A DNA stretch of 64,000 nucleotides from an uncultured Prevotellaceae bacterium (GCA_946415365.1 CAMKSE010000002.1:266610-330609); one strand, 5' to 3'. Counted from the first letter of the stretch, positions 9,955-17,688 are shown. The notes: generated by a model from the sequence alone, not told the origin. Numbers and translations: made by a program.

Positions 9955-12423
9955 TTAGGGTAACTCATTCACTAGTTTACGGTACAGACCGTACTTCACC
10001 TTCTCGACGATGCCCTCATCGACAAAGCGGTTGACGGCTTTCCACGCCGCAGACTGCGAGACCCCGAAACAGTCCATGAACTGCTGTGTCTTGAACTCGT
10101 CGGGCAGTTTGCGGAAGCACTCATCATAACGGGTGGTGCGGCGACGCTGCACGAACTCCTTGTTCTGGTCGGCGAAGTAGTTGAACGCCATTTCCCCGAA
10201 GAAGAAATGCTGGCATTTGTACTGAATCTCCATCGCCAACCTGCAGAGTCGCTTGTCCCTGTCATCCATCGTCAGCGTCCGGTGCTCCTGCCACTCATCC
10301 CAATGACGCATCAGGATAAAGGGCAGTGAGATGCCGATGCCGTAGTACGGAATGCGTTTCAGCAGCGTGCGGTCTGCCTTGTCGCCGTTAAATTCTGCTA
10401 TCTCCAAGTGGCTGGTCTGCCACTCGTAGGTCTCGTCGTTCAGCGGTTCTATAGGCAGCTCGCCCTCCACCTTGTCCAGGCGGTAAGCCCACGTCTTCAG
10501 TGTCTCGTTGGCATCTGGAATGTCCTCCTGGTATCGACTGGCAAATCCCTTGTCGGGCAGTGGGATCACAGCCAGGCGGGTGCTCATACCCGTACCAAAG
10601 TTACGCTGGTTCACCTTGCGGTGCAGGGCATACGGCGTACCGGTGTAGATGAAGTTCCAGAACACGTTGAACATACCCGTCACAGACTCCTGATTGGCAT
10701 ACATCTGTCCGTCCTGCTCGTTGTGGAAAGCCTTCAACTCAAGGATCTCGCGGTCCTTCCAGTCACCGCCCTTGTTCTGCTTGGTGACATTATCCAACTC
10801 TGCATCAAACGAGAACATGTGCAGGTTCAGAGGCATGCCCTGAACCGTCTCGATAGCCGCGTTCATGTGGCGGATAAATTCTCCTGTTGCCGTTCTGGCA
10901 GGGTGAACACGGATGCCAACCACTGGCCTCTTCAGCGCCTCTCCCTTCTGAGCCTTCGTCGAGGTACTGCGCTCCGTGCGACCTTCCTTGTAGCGATTCA
11001 CCGCATCAATCAGGCACTGGTCTGCCTGAATCATCGGGTCGGCAAGAACATTGTAGAACTCCTCAATCAAGTGCTTTCCGGCACCGGGATCTCCGATGAT
11101 GAAGATGCAGTAGTTCAGTCGGCGGATGATCTTCGGCGCAAACCAGAAGTGGTACCAGGCGCGGGTCATCAGCGTGCCGAACATCGCTGCTGAAGAAAAC
11201 CACACCGCAGGCAACTTGTGCGGATGCACGTTCAGAAAGAGCTCCTTCAGGCAGGGATAATACGCCGCCATCTCCTGCAGCTCCTCAGCCCACTTGTCCA
11301 GCGGCATCATCGCGTAAATGTCATCCGCAGGTTGTAGCGAATTTGAAATTCGCGACTCATGAGATTCGAATTTGAAATTCGCATCAACCGCGCCTACTTT
11401 CTTAAGGGCCTCGCGAAGTTTATCCGGCATCCTCTCGTTGTAGCGCCAGCCCATGACAGAACTGACAGTTCCGGCCACATCCTCACCTTCTGCTGCAAGG
11501 TCTTTCACCCAGGGCAAAGACGTCACCACCTCAGTAATCTTCTTCGGGTTCTTACCAATCAGATAACGCAAGTGGCTTGCCAACTCCGTCAGCGTGTTAT
11601 GGCGGTTCTTATCCAGATTCACACCCTCCAGCCACGCCTCGATGATCTTCACATACGGCACACCGTTGTAGGTCATCACCGTCGCGGCCTCCGGATTCTC
11701 GCCACCAGTATCATGACTGCCCTGACCGGTATGGCCAGCAGCCACAGAACTGCCAGCAGGACATACAGTGGGCTGAGAATGACCGTTGCGATAGCTGTCA
11801 TTGTACTTCTTACCAAATTCTTCGTTCTCATACGTAAACAGTTTTTCTTCGTTGATTAGAATGATGTCTTTCTCGGTGGTCATAAAAGCACCACGACTGG
11901 CATCCTTGCACGACTCGTCGAGTTCCAAGCCCAGCTTTGCCGAGAAGTCCTTCTGGTTGTCGATGAGGTTGCCGATACCGATATCCGCCGTGAACACCAC
12001 CTTCAGACCATGACCCGATGGCGTGACAAATACCAGCACGATACGGGCCTTATCTTCGTCTGAGAGCTTTTCAAAAGCCTTGGCCCAAATCTCTCTGACA
12101 TCGCCATCCAAGTGGTCGTAGTCGGCCACCACCAGTCCGTTCAGGCAGACGTGACTCTGAACGCGCCAGCAGCCCTTCACCATCCGTTTCTCACCGGTCT
12201 TCTTGTTCTCCACCTCTTTCTCCGATTCCTCGAAGGTGCCGATGAAGACCATCAGAGGCAGCAGTTTCTTCTTCCGGTCGTAGAGGGCCTTGTCGCCATT
12301 GGCCAGGGCTGCCCGAGCCTCGCTGACCAGCTGGGCAGTCCGGGGCGCCCTGACCAGCGCCCGGAACTGCTCTAAAGTGATTACCTTTGTGGGCAAATGG
12401 AATCTTGATTGATAACAAAACAT
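9955..12423 (-). CDS. BT4734/BF3469-type protein with DUF3987 (primase/helicase-like)
   Basis: 822 residues. The N-terminal 210 residues resemble the BT4734/BF3469 (VirE N-terminal) domain, with VVADYDHLDG and FVTPSGHGLKVVF suggesting a primase-like acidic fold. The middle and C-terminus match the DUF3987 helicase-like family. A Walker A-like loop GDPGAGKHL lies near residue 443, with His where Ser/Thr is normal. The last 60 residues look like a winged helix (FGVSQSAAWKAVNRFVDEG). Families of this kind occur in Bacteroidetes mobile cassettes with HU-like and smalltalk genes. The start overlaps the upstream gene by 43 nt. A DNA-replication role is inferred. Confidence 0.75.
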   Translation of the reverse strand: MFCYQSRFHLPTKVITLEQFRALVRAPRTAQLVSEARAALANGDKALYDRKKKLLPLMVFIGTFEESEKEVENKKTGEKRMVKGCWRVQSHVCLNGLVVADYDHLDGDVREIWAKAFEKLSDEDKARIVLVFVTPSGHGLKVVFTADIGIGNLIDNQKDFSAKLGLELDESCKDASRGAFMTTEKDIILINEEKLFTYENEEFGKKYNDSYRNGHSQPTVCPAGSSVAAGHTGQGSHDTGGENPEAATVMTYNGVPYVKIIEAWLEGVNLDKNRHNTLTELASHLRYLIGKNPKKITEVVTSLPWVKDLAAEGEDVAGTVSSVMGWRYNERMPDKLREALKKVGAVDANFKFESHESRISNSLQPADDIYAMMPLDKWAEELQEMAAYYPCLKELFLNVHPHKLPAVWFSSAAMFGTLMTRAWYHFWFAPKIIRRLNYCIFIIGDPGAGKHLIEEFYNVLADPMIQADQCLIDAVNRYKEGRTERSTSTKAQKGEALKRPVVGIRVHPARTATGEFIRHMNAAIETVQGMPLNLHMFSFDAELDNVTKQNKGGDWKDREILELKAFHNEQDGQMYANQESVTGMFNVFWNFIYTGTPYALHRKVNQRNFGTGMSTRLAVIPLPDKGFASRYQEDIPDANETLKTWAYRLDKVEGELPIEPLNDETYEWQTSHLEIAEFNGDKADRTLLKRIPYYGIGISLPFILMRHWDEWQEHRTLTMDDRDKRLCRLAMEIQYKCQHFFFGEMAFNYFADQNKEFVQRRRTTRYDECFRKLPDEFKTQQFMDCFGVSQSAAWKAVNRFVDEGIVEKVKYGLYRKLVNELP
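11337..11381. repeat. Pair of palindromes inside the DUF3987 gene
   Basis: A perfect 17-nt palindrome GCGAATTTGAAATTCGC (11337-11353) and a second copy of its 15-nt core (11367-11381) flank a symmetrical 13-nt centre containing CTCATGAG. They encode a serine-rich linker before the DUF3987 domain, so the insertion is in frame. Confidence 0.85.
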
Positions 12424-12836
12424 TTGTCAATCTCGCTTGTTAGACTGTACAACTCTCTCCTTACTTCCAACAATCCTTTGACGTCGAACGTCAGGTAAGC
12501 CATCACCTTCCGTTCATCTTTAACAAAGCACACCTTCAGGCATTCCTTGTTGACTAGAAACTCGCCTTTCGGCAAGGTAGGTTCCTCGATCTGAATGTCC
12601 TTCGTCAGCTTTGCCAGCTCCTTGTGGAAGAAGGCCGCCTTGTCGGGCACCTCCTCGGGACACTTCAGTTCCACACACGTCAGCGGGTTCTTACCGTTGG
12701 TAACGTACCGCTTCGACTTTCCCACCTTCTTCACTTCCTTCTGTGAGGGCTCGCCCTGAGCCTGCGGGTCAACCTCTATCGAACCGTCATCATAGATGCG
12801 GGTGTTCGACTTATACGACTTCTGCAGTTTCTTCAT
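12381..12836 (-). CDS. Uncharacterised protein of the DUF3987 operon
   Basis: 151 residues, no recognised family. The first 45 residues are charged and probably disordered (YDDGSIEVDPQAQGEPSQKE). The remainder is a compact alpha/beta segment with LTCVELKCPEEVPDKAAFF and KVMAYLTFDVKG. There is no signal peptide or membrane segment. It overlaps the previous gene by 4 nt (ATGA) and the following DUF3987 gene by 43 nt, so the three are probably translated together and may form one complex. Confidence 0.65.
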   Translation of the reverse strand: MKKLQKSYKSNTRIYDDGSIEVDPQAQGEPSQKEVKKVGKSKRYVTNGKNPLTCVELKCPEEVPDKAAFFHKELAKLTKDIQIEEPTLPKGEFLVNKECLKVCFVKDERKVMAYLTFDVKGLLEVRRELYSLTSEIDKCFVINQDSICPQR

Positions 12837-13126
12837 ACCATACCGATTTTATCAACGTAGATAGTCGTAGCCTGCATAGCCTCACCGGTCTGCTGTGAGT
12901 TCCACTCACGCACCACCATTGAGCACTGCACCTTGTACTGGTGCAGAGGGTCGAACTTCGGACAGTTCACAGCCCTCTCACCGGTGATTTCTCCGAGGAA
13001 GGAATCCGTTCCGTCCGTCAACTTGAGCATCACAGAGTTGATAACCTTCTGCTCGCCCGTCTTCCTGTCGGTGTACTGACGAGTGATCAGCCCCGACTGA
13101 TTCAAAATTCTTACTGTTGCTTCCAT
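12833..13126 (-). CDS. Small protein, possibly OB-fold ssDNA-binding type
   Basis: 97 residues from the ATG at 13126; a TTG twelve bases earlier is possible. The sequence is rich in beta strands: RILNQSGLITRQY, an INSVMLKLTDGTDSFLGEI stretch and KVQCSMVVREWNSQQTGEA. This layout, with its variable hairpin loops, would suit an OB fold like SSB. The neighbouring primase-like gene makes such a role plausible, but no diagnostic motif was seen. Confidence 0.6.
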   Translation of the reverse strand: MEATVRILNQSGLITRQYTDRKTGEQKVINSVMLKLTDGTDSFLGEITGERAVNCPKFDPLHQYKVQCSMVVREWNSQQTGEAMQATTIYVDKIGMV

Positions 13127-13164
13127 TTCAATTGTCAATTAGCAAAGTTCCTTAATCCTTATCC

Positions 13165-13467
13165 TTAATTATTCTTACTCCTGTATAACTCCAACCATGC
13201 GTCGTACTTCCCGACGATGTTATCCCTCATGAACACCCCGTCGCGTTCGCCCAGCTCCGTGATACATGCCAGGAGGCTGGTAAACACATTGATCATCACC
13301 TCCTGATCATAGGGGCTGCGCCAATTACAGAGCTGGTCTATCCAGGATTCCACCTTCCTGCCCAGCAGTTCCGTGTCGTCTTGCAGCTGGCGCTCCAAGT
13401 CCTTCAAGTCGGTACACGTCAGCACAAGCTGACCCAAATTCGATTTCTTTTGATTCTTCTTTTTCAT
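13165..13467 (-). CDS. Small uncharacterised helical protein
   Basis: 100 residues, no family recognised. A lysine/asparagine-rich start is followed by predicted amphipathic helices (LKDLERQLQDDTELLGRKVE and VMINVFTSLLACITELGERD). No signal peptide or membrane span is present. It sits between the KilAC-like gene and the OB-like gene with 37-38 nt gaps on each side, in the same operon. Confidence 0.6.
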   Translation of the reverse strand: MKKKNQKKSNLGQLVLTCTDLKDLERQLQDDTELLGRKVESWIDQLCNWRSPYDQEVMINVFTSLLACITELGERDGVFMRDNIVGKYDAWLELYRSKNN

Positions 13468-13504
13468 TTTTATAATCCGTTTAATCTGTTAAATCTGTAG
13501 TTCC

Positions 13505-13894
13505 TTATCCTCTTATCAACTTCCTTATAAATTCCAGACCTTTGGGAGTCCAGACGAGATAGGTCTGACGTTTCTTTTTCCCGTCCTTCGAATAGTAGAT
13601 GAAAAGCCGGTCGTGTGTCAGTCCACGTCCCTCATATTGGGGCGTCAGCCGATACTGACCCTGTTTCCATTTCTGGATACCCATATCGCGCAGAAACGAG
13701 TTCAGGTCTCTGGCTTCCATATCCAGTTCCCTGGCAATCTCCGTCACCGTCAGGCATCCTTTGTCACCTTGGTTTTCGCGCTGCAGGGTATGCCCTACAA
13801 TGCGCTCCGCCTCATTCATCACGTCGTCATCCGTCACCAGCAGGTGTCGGACAGCCCGACGCATCAAATCCTTATTTTGATGTTCCTGTTTCAT
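13505..13894 (-). CDS. KilAC-like (phage antirepressor C-terminal) DNA-binding protein
   Basis: 129 residues. The central part LTVTEIARELDMEARDLNSF and FLRDMGIQKWKQGQYRLTP resembles the KilAC/ANT helix-turn-helix domain of phage antirepressors. Residues YEGRGLTHDR and YLVWTPKGLEFI continue the family pattern. The ATG at 13894 is chosen because AAAGGAT precedes it directly; an in-frame start at 13927 would lie inside a palindrome. It is the first gene of the operon that ends with the M15 peptidase and may control it. Family assignment is by eye. Confidence 0.65.
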   Translation of the reverse strand: MKQEHQNKDLMRRAVRHLLVTDDDVMNEAERIVGHTLQRENQGDKGCLTVTEIARELDMEARDLNSFLRDMGIQKWKQGQYRLTPQYEGRGLTHDRLFIYYSKDGKKKRQTYLVWTPKGLEFIRKLIRG

Positions 13895-14080
13895 ATCCTT
13901 TAATAAATTGATAATGTACGCGTACATGCGTGTATGTGTACATGGAAAAGATGTTTTATCCCTGCTTTATAGCCGCCCCTTATCAAGGGTCTCAAAATGT
14001 AGCAATATGTCAATGAACGCATCGAAAAACTTCCTCCTGCGGAGAATTTCATCACTTCCTCACTCGGAAGATTTTCGATG

Positions 14081-14088
14081 CAAAGATA
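14081..14088 (-). promoter_or_regulatory. Promoter (-7 box) of the KilAC-DUF3987-M15 operon
   Basis: TATCTTTG on the minus strand. It lies between the terminator of the preceding gene pair and the long leader. No -33 match was found at 20 nt, so strength or regulation is uncertain. Confidence 0.6.
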
Positions 14089-14092
14089 AGCA

Positions 14093-14133
14093 CAAAAAAA
14101 GGGTTGCCACCGGTGGTAACCACCAGTGGCAAC
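14093..14133 (-). terminator. Rho-independent terminator after the NNxGP gene pair
   Basis: A 14-bp stem (14103-14116 with 14120-14133, one mismatch) has a 3-nt loop. On the minus strand it is followed by a run of seven T. It separates the two-gene operon 15048-14154 from the KilAC operon. Confidence 0.9.
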
Positions 14134-14153
14134 GCCCATGTTTTAACTTTAAT

Positions 14154-14549
14154 TTAGAAATTTAGCCTGAAATCAGCCTCCAAATCATCCAAAAGGAGGT
14201 TGGCCTGATCCACATCCTTACGATGTGTTCTTTCGTTCAGGCTGATACCTTCGGCAACGGTATTGAGCAGCGCCTTGTAATTACACCCCATCACCAACGC
14301 CGCCAAACGGCACACCTTCGTGCGGTCTTTCTTGTCAAGCCCGATACCCGAACGTTTCATCAACTCCAGCAACACCTTGGCACGCACCTTCACAGCTGCC
14401 ACCTTTTCCTCGTCCCACTTGCTACAGTCCTCCTGCTCCTCTTTGGGATTCTCATGACCCGTAGGCGCTAAGATAAACTGCCGTTCCACGTTGCCTCGCA
14501 GCGGGCCGTAGTTATTAACAATCTGCGTCACGTCCTTCTTCTCTTCCAT
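14154..14549 (-). CDS. Uncharacterised protein with N-terminal NNxGPxxGN motif
   Basis: 131 residues, no known family. The N-terminus carries IVNNYGPLRGNVERQ, which matches a motif near the C-terminus of the upstream neighbour. The rest is a charged helical domain with KVRAKVLLELMKRSGIG and KVCRLAALVMGCNYKAL. No export signal is present. It overlaps the previous gene by 35 nt, which implies translational coupling. The shared motif hints that the two proteins interact or descend from a common module. Confidence 0.65.
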   Translation of the reverse strand: MEEKKDVTQIVNNYGPLRGNVERQFILAPTGHENPKEEQEDCSKWDEEKVAAVKVRAKVLLELMKRSGIGLDKKDRTKVCRLAALVMGCNYKALLNTVAEGISLNERTHRKDVDQANLLLDDLEADFRLNF

Positions 14550-15048
14550 TGCAACCTATCTGTTTTTGTATGTCCTCATTCCATATATCTGTTGCACCCA
14601 CGTTCTGTGTCGTTATATTTCCGTTAACGGGGCCATTGTTGTTCTGAATCACCACACCGCCCTCCTGAGGGGTCAGACGCGTCATCTCGTCCACCTGTTC
14701 CAACATATAGCGCGGTGTTTCCGCAGGCATTGTATGGTGCAGCATGTGACCTACGAACTGCCGCCCGTCGTTGCTCAGGTTACTCACATAGTCGCGTGTC
14801 AGGGGAACCGACAACATAAAGTACTGATTCACCACCACCGTCGGGTGCGCATTCTGCTGCTGTAACAGCAGCGCTTCAAGCTCTGAGATGCGAGCATCGC
14901 GTTTCTCTATACCCCCGAGCAGCTCACTCACCTTTGCTTGAAGTTTCTCAATCTCCTTTTCCTTAGCCTCCTGCTGAGCCTCCATCTTGCCGCCCTGGGT
15001 AGCCATTTCGACAACCATCTGCAGCATTTTTTCATCAATCTTTGACAT
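14515..15048 (-). CDS. Uncharacterised coiled-coil protein with NNxGPxxGN motif
   Basis: 177 residues. A coiled coil spans about residues 15-65 (heptads in EKEIEKLQAKVSELLGGIEK). A middle segment includes VNQYFMLSVPLTRDYVSNL, and the tail carries VIQNNNGPVNGNITTQ. No signal peptide is visible and no function is recognised. It is the first gene of a two-gene operon with a well-formed promoter 35 nt upstream and a terminator after gene two. Coiled coil plus glycine/asparagine tail suggests an oligomerising scaffold, but this is only inference. Confidence 0.65.
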   Translation of the reverse strand: MSKIDEKMLQMVVEMATQGGKMEAQQEAKEKEIEKLQAKVSELLGGIEKRDARISELEALLLQQQNAHPTVVVNQYFMLSVPLTRDYVSNLSNDGRQFVGHMLHHTMPAETPRYMLEQVDEMTRLTPQEGGVVIQNNNGPVNGNITTQNVGATDIWNEDIQKQIGCNGREEGRDADC

Positions 15049-15082
15049 TATTTCACCTTTCTTATTTTAGTATAACGAACTG

Positions 15083-15114
15083 CAAATGTACAAAGAAAAA
15101 AGCGCCACACCAAA
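15083..15114 (-). promoter_or_regulatory. Promoter of the NNxGP gene pair
   Basis: On the minus strand, -33 TTTG (15111-15114) and -7 TACATTTG (15083-15090) are 20 nt apart. The -33 element lies inside the loop of the upstream terminator hairpin, so the two signals share DNA. Confidence 0.8.
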
Positions 15115-15131
15115 CAATTGCGACGCTTTTT
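15096..15131 (-). terminator. Terminator of the Fic/small peptide operon
   Basis: AAAAAGCG (15097-15104) pairs with CGCTTTTT (15124-15131). Minus-strand RNA ends in a U-run. A second hairpin, TGCACAAA/TTTGTGCA, lies at 15151-15174, just upstream in that direction. Confidence 0.65.
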
Positions 15132-15221
15132 CACTGTTAAAAATTCCTTATGCACAAACCTCCATTTTTGTGCACCTCATTTCTTTACAAACACCTATCT
15201 CAGAGCTACTTTTTGGGGACA

Positions 15222-15332
15222 TCAGCCATTGATCGTAGCAAGCAGAGAGTTGTTGGCATTACGAATGGTCTGGCTATAGGCTGTTGCTCCCAGAGCCAGA
15301 ATCAACATCATCAATAGTAACAGTCTCTTCAT
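15222..15332 (-). CDS. 36-residue secreted peptide coupled to Fic
   Basis: The ATG overlaps the Fic stop codon as ATGA, a typical coupled arrangement. A lysine/arginine start and the hydrophobic core LLLLMMLILALG, ending near AYSQ, form a clear signal peptide. The mature part is only about 16 residues, TIRNANNSLLATING. The IRNxNNSLL pattern recalls one unit of longer repeat proteins in Bacteroidetes, so this may be a truncated repeat protein rather than a genuine short peptide. Confidence 0.6.
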   Translation of the reverse strand: MKRLLLLMMLILALGATAYSQTIRNANNSLLATING

Positions 15333-16489
15333 GGGTGCAAATTTGGCAAATCGTTATAAAGTGCCAAACCTTTCACCGTCAACAGATACTTTTGGCGCGG
15401 ATGGCGAGGCTTGTCAGGATAGAGTAAACGAACATAGCCTTCTGCGATTGAGGGCATTAGATATAGGTTGAGGAAGTTGTCCCGTCCTTTGAGATTCAAA
15501 CCAGACATCATCTCCTTCACTGATAATTGCTTTTCACTGATGACCTTTATAAGACTGATAATATTATAATTGTCTGTACGGAGCTTGTCCTGTACTTGTC
15601 CTGTACTTGTCCCGAGCTTGTAGGGCGCAAGTTCACTCTCAGGCATTTTCCACTCCTCCGGCCCATCAATCATCATATATCGATTTTTAAGCGTATTGTC
15701 CTCGCCCAAAAGCAGATTGCGGAAGAAGCGAATCAAGAAGACAGGCTCCCGTTCAACACCTTTAACTACATTACGGTAGTTGGCACGTACTAAAGCATTC
15801 CGGAAGTACCACGAGTGACGTTCAAACAGTTCGTTGTTCACACTGAATCCCAAATAACGCAGATACTTGATGGTGAAAACAGCAGTCGTTCGAGTATTAC
15901 CCTCGCCAAAAGGATGTATCTGCCAGAGGCCTGCCACGAATCTCGTAAGATGATCTATCATTTGCCCCATGTCTAATCCTGTATAGTCGAACTGGCGTTC
16001 CTGTTCTAAGTCATATTCAATGGTCATCCTCAAGTCTTGCCAACGGCCATAGAGCACAGAGTCACCTCGCAGCACCCATTCTTTTTTAGAAATGTCGTAG
16101 TCGCGAAAACGCCCTGCATGCTTAAACACGCCTTCGAAGATGGCCCGATGGATGGCAGCGAGCCCCGCCACACTATAAGTAAAAGCGTCAGTCTGCAGCA
16201 ACTTCGAGATATTAGTCGACACCCTATCAGCTTCTTCTTTGTCCTCATCTCCTTTGTAGTGAGCTGTTCTCTTGATATAGTACTGCTTCACCAGTTCGCG
16301 AGCCTCGTCAATGGAAATCTCACCTTCGATATTCCTGCGGGCTGTATTTTGCAGATACTCTGAGGTCTTCAATCCATCCACAGCTTGCAAACCAATAGCC
16401 ACACGCCATGCTTCTGCGCGTTCTTTCTGTTGGGGCTCGCCCTGACGGATATATTCGTCGAAGTTGATATAGAGTTCTTTCTCGTCCAT
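15329..16489 (-). CDS. Fic-domain protein (AMP-transferase family)
   Basis: 386 residues. The Fic catalytic motif is HPFGEGNTRTTA with His192, and GNTR replaces the classic GNGR. The N-terminus (about residues 25-75, AIGLQAVDGL then IEGEISIDEARELVKQYY) looks like a fused VbhA-type antitoxin module, although the inhibitory (S/T)xxxE(G/N) motif is degenerate. The C-terminal 100 residues look like a winged helix (KQLSVKEMMSGLNLKGRDN). Fic enzymes usually transfer AMP to target hydroxyls. No separate antitoxin gene is adjacent; the next gene encodes a tiny secreted peptide. Confidence 0.85.
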   Translation of the reverse strand: MDEKELYINFDEYIRQGEPQQKERAEAWRVAIGLQAVDGLKTSEYLQNTARRNIEGEISIDEARELVKQYYIKRTAHYKGDEDKEEADRVSTNISKLLQTDAFTYSVAGLAAIHRAIFEGVFKHAGRFRDYDISKKEWVLRGDSVLYGRWQDLRMTIEYDLEQERQFDYTGLDMGQMIDHLTRFVAGLWQIHPFGEGNTRTTAVFTIKYLRYLGFSVNNELFERHSWYFRNALVRANYRNVVKGVEREPVFLIRFFRNLLLGEDNTLKNRYMMIDGPEEWKMPESELAPYKLGTSTGQVQDKLRTDNYNIISLIKVISEKQLSVKEMMSGLNLKGRDNFLNLYLMPSIAEGYVRLLYPDKPRHPRQKYLLTVKGLALYNDLPNLHP

Positions 16490-16515
16490 ATACTTATAAC
16501 GCTTTTACTCAGGTG

Positions 16516-16523
16516 CAAAGATA
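16516..16523 (-). promoter_or_regulatory. Fic promoter, -7 box
   Basis: TATCTTTG on the minus strand, 27 nt before the Fic ATG. No clear -33 element was found. Confidence 0.6.
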
Positions 16524-16577
16524 AGAAATAATCTTGAATAAGGTAAATAATACGCCTTTTTTATTTATGTGTCAAAG

Positions 16578-17657
16578 TCAGTCTTCCTGCTCCTTCATGC
16601 CACAGCCGCCACGGAATTCGTCCACCAGGTTGATGGAATAGGCCTCTTCGCGCGACACTTCCGTCTTCGTCCAGTCGATTTCTCCCTCATGTCCCGCATA
16701 ATCGCTGATACGCACGGAACAGAGATAGCCTTCGTCGTTGCGGGTGTAGGCACTGCAGCCCGACATGGCGATGCGGTTGCGTTCCTGTTGACCCTGCTTT
16801 GAAACAATATGGCACCACTCAATGACGCAAGTCTTGCCGTCGTCGATAATCGTTTCATACCGCATACCCACACAGGCAGGGATATATGTGGCCAGACCAT
16901 AGCCGAACTTGTGGGCGTTTTGCGACATTTCCTCCTTGGAGAGTATGGGTGTGCCCCAAGGGTCGTATCCGCCCACTATGCACTCATCAGCAAAGGCCGC
17001 ATGGATCTTCTCCGGATTGCAGTAGGGCGCATGGTGGAGGGCTTCGTAATAGGCACGCATGGCACCTGTCAGAAGGCCCGGGTCACCCATCTCATAGTGA
17101 GCAGGCTTGAAAATGGGCTTCCGGTATGGTGTAAGGCCCGGAACGAAGGAATAGTGTGTGTACATCCTGACTTCTTCCAGCAAAGAAGGCGTCCGAAGGT
17201 CTGTAATGACAAAGAAAGGCACTTCCTCGATGGCCCCATCCACCACAAACTTGAACACGCCTTCCAAGGCAATCCGTCCGCCGCCTATCGTCTGGAAAAC
17301 TGGGGTGAAAGTGGCTGAGGTGGCATTGAACCTGGCAAGGAACCCCTTGGCAAAGGAGCGTATGTCATCGAGGCCTTCAAACCGTCCATAAGGTGCATCG
17401 ACGGCAGGGCGTTCGTCCCAAAACAGTTTTTTCTCGCGGAACAGAGCAGTCACCTCGTCGGACTTCCCCGCACAAAGGGCATTGACAAACGTCAGGTCGG
17501 GTGTGTCCGTCCGGATATCCCGTGGCATATCCTTATAGAGTCGCTCCAGGTTACAAGACTTGCGAACAGGAAGGTCCGCCTCTTTCGTTGATGATCCGCA
17601 TCCCTGCATCAGAATCAGGGCTATGCCAATAAACAATGGAGTAAAAATCTTATTCAT
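16578..17657 (-). CDS. Lipoprotein with two NTF2/SnoaL-like domains
   Basis: 359 residues. A signal peptide with the lipobox LMQGC (Cys20) predicts a lipid-anchored protein. Two regions read like SnoaL/NTF2-like folds. The first is at about 50-170 (FVNALCAGKSDEVTALF and FEGLDDIRSFAKGF). The second is at about 195-330 (MRAYYEALHHAPYCNPEKIH and VIEWCHIVSKQGQQERNRIA). Enzymatic or binding roles are equally possible. It is a single gene with its own -33/-7 promoter. Fold assignment is by pattern only. Confidence 0.65.
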   Translation of the reverse strand: MNKIFTPLFIGIALILMQGCGSSTKEADLPVRKSCNLERLYKDMPRDIRTDTPDLTFVNALCAGKSDEVTALFREKKLFWDERPAVDAPYGRFEGLDDIRSFAKGFLARFNATSATFTPVFQTIGGGRIALEGVFKFVVDGAIEEVPFFVITDLRTPSLLEEVRMYTHYSFVPGLTPYRKPIFKPAHYEMGDPGLLTGAMRAYYEALHHAPYCNPEKIHAAFADECIVGGYDPWGTPILSKEEMSQNAHKFGYGLATYIPACVGMRYETIIDDGKTCVIEWCHIVSKQGQQERNRIAMSGCSAYTRNDEGYLCSVRISDYAGHEGEIDWTKTEVSREEAYSINLVDEFRGGCGMKEQED

Positions 17658-17688
17658 GTCCCTTACAAATATTCTTTATTGATGTGTG

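Larger units (their letters stand above)
13895..14153 (-). other. Leader and control region before the KilAC operon
   Basis: This gene-free stretch holds, in minus-strand order, the terminator of the upstream pair, a -7 box at 14081-14088, and a leader of about 180 nt. The leader contains a possible 50-codon reading frame (14052 to 13900) preceded by GAGGAAGTG, two small hairpins, and a perfect 14-nt palindrome ATGTACGCGTACAT at 13914-13927 next to the KilAC start. The palindrome could be an operator. The short frame has no recognisable homology and I do not call it a gene. Confidence 0.55.

Noticed and set aside
10408..11193. Plus-strand frame of 261 codons inside the DUF3987 gene
   Set aside because: No motif, no promoter, and the minus-strand protein has recognisable domains over the same DNA.
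13900..14052. 50-codon frame in the KilAC leader
   Set aside because: A purine-rich upstream site exists, but the product is not recognisable and ends by chance before KilAC; kept only as an observation on the leader.
15222..16489. Classical two-gene Fic toxin-antitoxin pair
   Set aside because: The downstream peptide has a signal sequence and no antitoxin motif, and the antitoxin-like module appears fused to the Fic protein itself.
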